64,000 nt of DNA from Gerris lacustris (taxonomy: Eukaryota; Arthropoda; Insecta; Hemiptera; Gerridae): contig OX578284.1 in NCBI GenBank assembly GCA_951217055.1, forward strand, positions 17,473,187 to 17,537,186, in the 5' to 3' direction. The translations under genes were made by a program, and so were the position numbers. This document shows, one piece after another, positions 55,997 to 64,000 of this stretch. Numbering within the stretch: position 1 is the stretch's first letter; every line of letters starts with the position of its first letter. The notes under the pieces were generated by a model that worked only from the letters and a program-made list of their open reading frames with translations, did not search any database and was not told the DNA's origin.

Positions 55997-56932
55997 AGCC
56001 TCGTTCACGCGGTAGAACTAATCTCGCGACATTAATGTCATAGTGTGGTTGTTTGAACAGTAGATGTCATCAGAGGCACTACAATCACAATGCCGTGACA
56101 TCTAATGCCAAGGATCAAAACCTTTTGATTTTGATGTTTTGACTCTAGATGTCACGGCACTCTCTGTTGAATACGTAGAATAGTCTTTTTTTTTAAAAAA
56201 ACACACTAATAAAATAAATTGGAATAAAATTGTAGGTAATAGTATATTATGTTACTAGGCTGTGAAGTGAGTTTTTTCTTTACCGCGGCAATTACATTTA
56301 CTGTCGAGCGAAGCGAGACAGTAAATATTGCCAAGGTAAAGAAAAAACACTTCACAGTCGCGTAGCATATGCTATTTTTTCCGAGGTAGCAGACAATGAA
56401 AAAACATTAAATATTAATCACTAATCAATATATTATAATAATAACAAATATTAGTACATACTTAAGACTTAAAAAAAGAAACCTTAAAAAGAGGTTACAC
56501 TATAAGAAAAGGTAAATAAAACGCATTGACATCTAGCGGATTTTTATGGTATTAGAAGCATTTCTACAAAGACTGCAGCACTACTAACGGACGTTTTGAC
56601 AACTACCCGCCGGAAAATAAAAATCTTTTAGTTCCTAGGACGTAAAAGATTTTTTCTTTACAGCTAGGAGTAATGAAAAGATTTTTTAAGTCCACGTAAT
56701 GAAAAAATGGATTTTAGCTATGTTTTTTAGGCTCTAAAGTTACTATTTCACAGCCTACCACGGAAAATATATGATTATTTACATTCCGTAAACTATTGTA
56801 TTGCTTTTTTCTGGTTTGCTATTTTGAAGAACTGTCACTACAGTTTTGACAGCGCGTGTGAACAGCTCATGACTTCATGACATTCAGTGTCAAGACGAGA
56901 CTCAACAGTAGTGCCACCGTGTGAACGAGGCT
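55997..56932. mobile_element. PIF/Harbinger-like MITE with nested element, TTA duplication
   Basis: The left TIR is AGCCTCGTTCACGCGGTAG. The complement of the right end is AGCCTCGTTCACACGGTGG. Both are flanked by TTA (55994-55996, 56933-56935). Subterminal GATGTCA/TGACATC motifs are repeated. Without the nested element at 56238-56767 it would be about 406 bp. No transposase. Confidence 0.8.
56238..56767 (+). mobile_element. Hairpin-capped element, family 2, copy 2 (nested in a MITE)
   Basis: 530 bp, nearly identical to 27679-28205. It has the same terminal palindrome with tip ACTGTC, GA-GC-GAA-GC-GA, GACAGT (56300-56322), the same TTTTTTCCGAGGTAG after it and the same CTACCACGGAAAA right end. 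Here X and X' match better than in copy 1 (CCGAGGTAG versus CCGATGTAG against CTACCACGG). It lies inside the MITE at 55997-56932, so it is the younger of the two. Confidence 0.82.
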
Positions 56933-56935
56933 TTA

Positions 56936-57763
56936 TTAGTGCAAAAAAACTCGGAATATATTTTATAAACTTAAAGACGAAATTTTTAACAGTAATCAAT
57001 AAAATAGGATTTAACATCTTCTACAGTTCGAACATAAAATTCAAAAATTATAAACAAAGGAGAACTAAACATGTTTTACTAAAACAGTGCTTACCAAATG
57101 TTATACATAATTGATTATTTTTAAAACAGACATTTTTGTCATAAAAACCCCCACGGTTACCGTAATGTTATAATTATGAGTTAATAGTTTCTTAGTCGTA
57201 ATTAAACCACAGTTACTATAATCAGTTACCGTTAGGTTGAACGAACGTAGTAAGTTCTTCATTTTAGAGATTTGAGCTTTGAAAAGTTTGTGTGTTTATA
57301 TGTCTAACGATAACTGGGGTAAAAATTGTTCGATTTGAACGACATTTGGCACACAGGCGGCATGTCAGCATTTGTGACAACTGCTTATAGTTTTTGGAAA
57401 TTCCACACTATTATTAAGATGGCAGCCGGCAGCCAATATGGTGGACGACTAAACAAAAGCTTTTAGTTAGCATGAAATGTTATATACATTATACATCAAT
57501 TTAAAGATCTTAGAGTGTAAAAAAATAATATTATGTAACTATTACCAGCAAAATTTACATTTTTTGCTGGCATTTTGAAAACAAATATGACCGAAATGTG
57601 GGTTTTGAAAAAGTTAATACTTAATAATATAGTAAGTCACATACCATTTTAAAGCTCTTTTCAGGTAGATTAAGACCAAGCAAGTTTTTCCCCGCAACAT
57701 TATCCCTTGTAGCAATAGTGAAAACAAATATGGCTGATAATTTTTTTTTTTTTTTCTAAGCGA
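56936..57763. other. AT-rich spacer, no gene seen
   Basis: A segment near 57330-57440 (GAACGACATTTGGCACACAG, AAGATGGCAGCCGGCAGCC) resembles the common module of families A, C and F. No gene signal was found. Confidence 0.4.
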
Positions 57764-58065
57764 GTTATTAATGCCCCGCATTACTAGCTTATAGTCAGAT
57801 CTATAAGTTATTAATGCCCCGCATTACTAATTTATAGTCAGAACTATAAGTTATTATTGCCCCGTATTACTAGCTTATAGTCAGAACTATAAGTTATTAA
57901 TGCGCCGCATTACTAATTTATAGTCAGATCTATAAGTTATTAATGCACCGCAATACTAGCTTATAGTCAGAACAATAGATTACTAATAAGCCGCATTACT
58001 AGCTTATATAGTGAGAACTATGTTATTAATGCGCCGCAATACTAGCTTATATAGTCAGAACTATT
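57764..58065 (+). repeat. 43-bp tandem array, seven units
   Basis: Units of GTTATTAATGCCCCGCATTA followed by CTAGCTTATAGTCAGAACTA, 43 bp apart at first (57764, 57807, ...) and more diverged toward the right. CTTATAG/CTATAAG within each unit lets it fold back. Confidence 0.92.
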
Positions 58066-58289
58066 TAAAAGTCATATTATATTTTGTAGTGTTTAGTGTT
58101 TTTGTTAAAAAAAAAAATTACTCTTTGTATTTAAATTTTTGAGTAAAAACAGCTAAAATAAATCTTAAATAGTTTAAATCTGGAGTAATCTAAATAATTT
58201 ATGGTTTTGTTTGAATTTGAAAATTCATTTATAAACATAGAATATAGATCCGACTAAAATTAACATAATATATGGCCACATCACACTAA

Positions 58290-58760
58290 AGAATAAATTA
58301 ACAAGGAAGAAAGTTATTTGTTAAAATAATTTCATAGTATATTTTCCATTTTTAAAAATAAAATACGCTGGCTAAATGAAGACCTAAACCTATTCTATGC
58401 CTAGAAAAATTAATCAGGTAGAAAGTTAATTGTTAAAATAATTTCATATAGTATGTCCCATGATTAAAAATAAAATACGCTGGCTAAATGAAGACTTAAA
58501 CTTATTTTATACCTAAAAAAACAAGGTAGACCTATAAAGTAACAAGGTAGAAAGTTAATTGTTAAAATAATTTCATAGTATGTTTCATTTAAAAAAATAA
58601 AGTACCTAAACTAAGAAGACCTAAACCTATTCTATACCTATAAATTAAAAAGGTAGACCTATACATTAACAAAGTAGAAAGTTAATAATTGTTAAAATAA
58701 TTTCATAGTGTTCCATTTTTTTAAATATGCTGGCTAAATGAAGACCTAAACCTACAAATT
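58290..58760 (+). repeat. 112-130 bp tandem repeat, four units
   Basis: The anchor TTGTTAAAATAATTTCATA recurs at about 58318, 58430, 58559 and 58689. Each is followed by a TACGCTGGCTAAATGAAGAC or diverged version and CTAAACCTATTCTAT. AT-rich, noncoding. Confidence 0.85.
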
Positions 58761-58766
58761 AACCTC

Positions 58767-59030
58767 ATGAGTAATAAAAGAGACTTGACAACGGACCTTT
58801 CACGGAAATGTTCCGTTATATTAACTCGATTGATAGGGCACAAGAGGTTAACTCACAGTCATCTTTTACTGGACTGTGGTCCTCCTGTGTATCCCTATTG
58901 TAAAAACGATGAGTTAACCCTAAAAAATATCATGCTAGAATGCCCGATGACCCTTTGTGATATCGGTTCAGGTTTCAGTAAAGATTTAATCAGTTTTATC
59001 AGGATTATACGAGTGTATATTAACTTATAA
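58767..59030 (+). pseudogene. LINE ORF2 tail with zinc-knuckle remnant (Jockey/I-like)
   Basis: The 87-codon frame reads LTRLIGHKRLTHSHLLLDC, then GPPVYPYCKNDELTLKNIML and EC. This is the LTRLRIGHTRLTHSHLL...C..C....L...HILLEC tail of Jockey/I-group ORF2 proteins. The knuckle His is replaced by Asn (KNIMLEC), and the rest of ORF2 is absent. It ends in ISFIRIIRVYINL and a stop, as usual for these tails. It is a 5'-truncated, decayed insertion. Confidence 0.8.
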
Positions 59031-59308
59031 ATAGGTTAAGTAAATGGCATCCCTTCAAATAGTTACAATCGTAAAGACATAATCGTGAACAACAAGTGAA
59101 TAGTTTAAAAAGGTCTTAAGAATCAGGGGAAACGGGAAACCCAACACTTAGAATGCCAAAAGCAGCAGGTAAAACTAAACCAAAGTAAACGTAGTCATAA
59201 AGTTATCGTTATCAGTTATCAATAAGATAACATTTGTACACTTAACGAAAATCAGTAGCATGCTTCTGTATATTATTCTATTAAATAAGTAGGATTTAAA
59301 ATAAAATT
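59031..59308. other. Spacer, probably LINE 3' UTR in its first part
   Basis: AT-rich sequence after the LINE stop, nothing else recognised. Confidence 0.35.
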
Positions 59309-60056
59309 CGGTCCAAGACAACTTTCTCATATACGAGTTCATAATTACTTAGGCCAATGTTTTCCTTTTATTAGTTTTTGTAGGCACCTTTAATAATATT
59401 ATTGAACATTTTATCAAAATTAATAATAAAAATAACTTATCCTCGGCGGTGAATCGAACCCGGCGTCTCTCCATCCACGTTTAAAGCTATTCTCTTAGGA
59501 ACTAGATTTTTTTTCCGGGAAAACGGCTTAAATCATTAGATTTGTATTTCAATGGACTAGATTTTAGAATTTTTTTTATCCAAATCGTCGGAACCGTTTT
59601 CAAGAAATTTTTTTCAGACGGAAGAGCGCCCCCAAATGTGGAGCTGAAATTAATTTCTCAATAACGCCTCGGGGTATGATTTTTCTGAATATGTATGCCA
59701 ATTTTTTTCAAACCCGGCCCAGTATGGTTTAGGCTCTACGCGTCTGCACAGACGACAGACAAACATTTTTTAAAAATAACTTTTTTGGAGTCAGGGTACT
59801 CCAAAACGTGTAAATCCATAAAAATCCCAAAATCGAATTATCTAGTCATCAATATACTTTCTTTCTCATTATATGAGAAAGTAAAAACCACAAAAAACAA
59901 TAGCTAATGGCTAATATTCAATATAGACTAGCTTTGATCATCATTGACTATCATTGATCAAGAGGTCATCCAAGTCCTTAGTGGAAGTGAATCAAGAGAT
60001 CTATAGTTGCGTCTATAGTCTATAGATTCATTTGACTCAAGAGCTGGTTCAGTAAT
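59309..60056 (-). repeat. Dispersed repeat family C, copy 4, with extended flank
   Basis: The body (59309-59883) runs from CGGTCCAAGACAAC to ATGAGAAAGTA, with the B-box-like region (GGTGAATCGAACCCGGCG) at about 59445-59462. From 59884 to 60056 it continues with the flank shared with 41707-41870. The two loci therefore descend from one longer unit. Confidence 0.8.
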
Positions 60057-60651
60057 TAAATTAGTCTATAGTCTATAATTAGGTTTTTATAGCTCTTACG
60101 AATTATACAAGCCAGAGCTTCACATTGATAATACATATTTACATAACGATGGATTAAAATTATATATTAAATCCATTATTATTGAATAGTTAAAAAAACC
60201 AAATCCAATTAAAATCTAATAATAACATTAAATAGTGGATCGAATTAATAAAAAGAAACACTTATAAACTTTAGATCTACATCTAGATAAAGTTGTTTTT
60301 TTAACGTTATCATAATCAAAAGACATGTGATTACTAAGACATGAAACATTAGAGAAGCGGTTACCGTAACTACTTTCCCTCTTAGAGTGACCACAAATTA
60401 ATTACTAACATCAGCTGATTTAACGCTTAGCCATGCATGCTTCAACAATAACCACAATATTTACATTAGAGCTAGTAAAACAAGTAGCAAAAAAAAAAAA
60501 TTATATGATACCATGCAAGATAAAAAAAATAAATATATGATGGTAAATCAAAAACCGAAGTTACCAAAATTAGTATGATTAACTGATCCTTTTATTCATA
60601 AAATAATAATAATAAAAAAAAAACCAATTGTAACTAACAGATATAAAATAG
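60057..60651. other. AT-rich spacer, no gene seen
   Basis: Nothing recognised. Confidence 0.4.
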
Positions 60652-62377
60652 TCTGCCAATTAGTGTGGCACATATCTCCCTCACGTCCTATTTCGTATAC
60701 TTTAATAATTATAATGTTTCTATCTATAATTGTCAAATTTATTTAATTTTCCTCCCGTTTTTTAAATCTTTCAAAATTGTTTTAGTATTTTTTTAGAGTT
60801 TATATTAATTCATGTATAGGGTTGCCAGACGTCCCGGTTTTCCAGAAATGTCCCGGTTTTTACTGGAGATGTAATATAATTATAATTTAGGTGCAAGAAA
60901 TAAAAGTGCAAGAAAAAACTAATAATTTATGATATAAAATACTTCATAAATGCGAAGTTTTAGAAAGCAAAGGTACAATAGTTTTATAGATAAGAAGTAT
61001 TTTATAAATCTAAGATTTTTTTATATGATACCGATATTGTACTGTATTGAGGATCCATATATTATATTGAAACTGTAAGATAAAGAAGCGTACGGCAAAA
61101 TCTATAGAAGTACCTATTCTACATTTAGATAAAGGAATAGCTTAAAATAAGCCGAAAGTAAATTGAACAATTGGTGCAGAGTCGAACCGATAGTTGTAAG
61201 CCAAATAGTGCAGATGTATTTACTAATTGTTTTACGTTTTATTTATTTATATTTCAGTTTTGCTCGCCTTTTTATTGGAAAAAAGATCTAGCGAATGTTT
61301 TTGTAAATTAAAATATTAGAACATTATCATTGATATTATAATAAAAATTAATAAATATCGAAATTATTTTTCTACTAATTAAGTTTTTGACAGTTTAATC
61401 AATTTTAATAAAAACTGTTGTATGTATTTAATTTTTCTCAATACAATAGTAACATTAACATTTAACATTTTGTAACGAATATGATGTTAAAACAAACTTG
61501 TTACAATGATTAGGTGCACAACTTTTATTGACTTACAATTAATTTTTTTTATTTTTATTTTGTATTAAAAGAAAAATGTGTACTTATGTTCATTATTTTT
61601 TGCCAACGAACTACACCATAAGTTTACTTTTATGACAAATGACAATGTATTAAAGATCAAATGTCCCCTCAGAAATGCATAAAAGCCGCTTTTGAGAGGT
61701 CATATTTTCAAAATTTTCCGGGGGAGGGCCCCCGGACCCCCCGCCATTAATCATCCCCCCAATAATTAACTGCAGACGACGCCCAAAAATTTACAGTAAA
61801 ATATTGTACTGCAGAAACACCCCCCCCCCCCCCCCCCCCGGTCCCGGTTTTTACATTCAGAAATCTGGCAACCCTATTCATGTATCAATTTTGCAAAATT
61901 TAAAGAGCGCAGATGGTTGAAATTATTCTAGGGTTATCTGCTGGCTACTTTGGACAAACCATCCAAAATGTCATAAAAATCAGATAAGTACTTTTGAAGA
62001 TATAGGTGTTTATGTAAGATACATGTGGAAGAGAAACAAACGGACAAAGAAGGTTGAAACTTATATGGGACCAACAATGGGCTAATTATGATCTACCATA
62101 CAATTTTTAATAATATAGGAGTAGTTTTTAGATGTGTTCGTTCACAAAATTAAGCGACAGACCCGGAACCAAAAATGTTCCCTGATGTCTGAAACGGAAT
62201 TCTGGCTTGGTATTTTTGAATTTCGTTCTTCACAACGATCACATTGCTTCCGTTACCTTCGGTAAACATGGAAGCAAAAAAGGGAGAAAAAAAAAATTAA
62301 ACGATGGGTTTTTAGAAGAAAATCATTAAAGTACGTGATAGGAGGCGTGGAAGCTATGTGCCACATTAATTGCCAAA
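60652..62377 (+). mobile_element. Family A element with both TIRs, split by an hAT insertion
   Basis: The left end GCCAATTAGTGTGGCACAT and the complement of the right end GGCAATTAATGTGGCACAT form a TIR that continues with similarity (AGCTTCC.C.CCTAT) for about 40 bp. Parts 60652-60816 and 61885-62377 together make a family A body of about 660 bp: AAAGAGCGCAGATGGTT, the ATCTACCATAC block, and the terminal stem-loop CTTCCGTTACCTTCGGTAA. The middle is an hAT element. No transposase frame was found. Confidence 0.8.
60817..61876. mobile_element. hAT-type element, 1060 bp, perfect 8-bp duplication
   Basis: The ends TAGGGTTGCCAGA and its complement TCTGGCAACCCTA are close apart from one base. They are flanked by identical TTCATGTA at 60809-60816 and 61877-61884. 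Subterminal GTCCCGG motifs occur at both ends. The right third contains the GAGAGGTCATATTTTC / GGACCCCC module shared with 3801-4308 and 9778-10845, and a long C-run (about 61821-61839). No transposase frame survives. Confidence 0.87.
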
Positions 62378-64000
62378 CCTTATTTTTAGGAACTATGTTC
62401 CAAACATTGCGTTGCAGCAATGCCTGCTGATTTTGTTTTATGCCTACTGAATTAATTATCTAGTAAAGCTTGTAGGTATATACAAATATCTATTATTAGT
62501 TTACAATGCAAATAACAAATCAAAATTATTAAAATTTCGTGATACCTAATTTCAAATATTGAAAATGATTTTTTGTGTGTGTGTGTGTTTTAAATGTAAT
62601 ACCTAATTGTATTATAATGTATAATTTCTTTTATCATAAATAAATAAATAAACTAATATGTTTAAACGTATATTATGATTCTTCTTTTATGATTTTTTTT
62701 TGAAAGAAAAATAACATACATATTGAAATAAAACATTTAATGTAATTTTCTTATCAGCTGGAGAATTTGTTTTGAAAATACATTATGTTGTTTGTGAACA
62801 GATAAACATTATTAGAACAAAATACAATTAAAATAAATTGATGAGATAATAATTTATTTTTTAATATAATAATTGATGTCGAGGCTTTATTTACATCTGA
62901 AGAACGTTAAAAAAATAAGTGTCAAAAAATAAACTTACAATAAAGTAGATGAACAAAAATCCTTTTATCTGTTGCGTAGAGATTCAAAAATTATTCCTCC
63001 AAATTTCAAAAATTCACAACAAACAGATACTTTGAATCAAAAACCACGTTTAATATTAGCGGCAAAACGTCACAACAAAATCAAATAATGCACAGAAATT
63101 GAAAATAATCGTCACTAGAAATAATCCGCTAGCGTGTTTACTTTATATTTGATTGTATACGTCAAGAACAATAATAGAAAAAATAAACGCGCAAAATTAT
63201 GTTTGATTCGGTTTTTTCCGTGAAATGAAACCGAAAAGACACGAACGTCCCTTCTCCAACAACTACTAAAGCAAGACTGTTGATTCGAACTGAGGTAGGA
63301 ACTAAGCGGGAACTCAGAGCGTGGGATAGTAGGGGGAGTTACTTCGTTTATTATCGGCTGCAGTCGGGTACTTTCGACACAGCTGTTAACTCACTCCAAT
63401 ATCAACTTGCTAGACTACACAAAAATACTGAAGACAATACTGTACTTGAATATTTTGGCATTATGAGTTTGCACTAGACTTCTACGATATTTTTTAGCTC
63501 ATCAATTTGACCGTTTAAAAAGCTTAATCAATTAGCACTAACAGTTCCCTTAATTTCCATTAAACTTTTCCCGTTGTTGGATGAACAATGAACATAGTTC
63601 CGCTGGGAACTTATGTGTAGACTTGACTCAGCAAACGATTATTTAATATTCAATAGGTTTGGCTGATAATAAAAAATGCCGTCTATGGGATTAAGATTAA
63701 GATTTACTCATCAAAGATTATAATTTATCACTTAGGTAACCTAAGCGCCTAAGCATCATCAGTCGGGTAACAATTAACAAAATAAATTGATCAGGTTCAG
63801 TTTGTTAGGCAAATTTTAGAATTTTATGAATAGATGATGAATACACGTATCCTGTACGTTAAAAAGCTCCAAAAAATAGTTTTATTAAATAAATAATTTA
63901 CCAATTGCTTATCGAATATAAAGCACCCTCGAATATACGACGCATACCGATTTTCCAACCAAAAATCTGGGAAAAACATTAATCGAATATAAAATGCACC
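62378..64000. other. AT-rich spacer with one GC-richer patch
   Basis: 63230-63420 is GC-richer. A 65-codon plus frame (63280-63477) there has no recognised motif, and CTGAGGTAGGAAC could be a splice donor, but evidence is too thin to call an exon. A (TG)n run lies at 62575-62588. At the far end TATCGAATATAAA recurs twice (63910-63990), perhaps the start of a repeat cut by the window edge. Confidence 0.35.

Noticed and set aside
63280..63477. 65-codon frame in a GC-richer patch
   Set aside because: No motif, no acceptor site upstream, and the stop and start appear by chance.

Overview
This is AT-rich eukaryotic nuclear DNA (roughly two thirds or more A+T by eye), most likely from an insect. 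A sap-feeding hemipteran is my guess, but nothing in the window proves the order. The evidence is the mix of mobile elements: a BEL/Pao LTR retrotransposon, decayed non-LTR retrotransposon tails of two kinds (RNase H plus CCHC tails, and RTE/CR1-like 'RGRP..W' tails), hAT-type elements with 8-bp target duplications, and many small TIR elements with TTA/TAA duplications. No confident host gene is present. The only long open frame (47641-49614, 657 codons) belongs to the BEL/Pao relic. One 163-bp stretch (43366-43528) with good splice signals is the best candidate for a host exon. No CRISPR array, operon or rRNA gene is present.

Layout. 1-5 kb: dispersed repeats, a four-hairpin mini-element, a (TA)n tract, a 120-bp tandem array and an hAT element with a perfect 8-bp duplication. 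5-12 kb: two tRNA-like loci, copies of dispersed families A, B and C, and hAT relics with poly-G/C tracts. 12-19 kb: TIR element E with subterminal hairpins, a GC-rich islet, a hairpin-capped element inserted in repeat D, and the uninterrupted copy of repeat F. 20-22.5 kb: a two-copy block, each copy holding 61-bp and 43-bp arrays. 23-26 kb: three LINE tails and two MITEs. 27-28.8 kb: a second hairpin-capped family and an hAT-like element. 29-34 kb: B and C fragments and a 66-bp array grown from one end of a foldback element. 34.4-38 kb: a 150-bp array interrupted by repeat F, itself interrupted by a Harbinger-like element. 38-46 kb: A, C and E copies, the candidate exon and an 82-bp array. 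47-51.3 kb: the BEL/Pao relic between inverted arms, then a foldback element with 266-bp arms. 52.9-56.9 kb: a LINE tail split by a MITE, then a MITE holding the second hairpin-capped copy. 57.7-64 kb: tandem arrays, another LINE tail, and an hAT element inside a family A element.

Family labels A-F are mine. A: TIR element with a TTCGG hairpin (1-335, 9186-9700, 39646-40245, 60652-62377). B: 6228-7425, 30397-30988. C: about 600 bp with an internal Pol III B-box-like site (7724-8353, 38034-38570, 41118-41706, 59309-59883). D: 12045-12435, 16225-17106. E: 12744-13131, 40889-41949. F: 18252-18960, 35534-37733.

The region reads as a transposon graveyard with datable layers. Several insertions can be ordered because the filled and empty sites, or the split reading frame, are both visible. 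The most unusual pattern is a hairpin core (outer stem, GA, GC or GGC, short loop, GC or GCC, GA, outer stem) that recurs in four otherwise unrelated elements. It caps a roughly 130-bp terminal palindrome in two of them.
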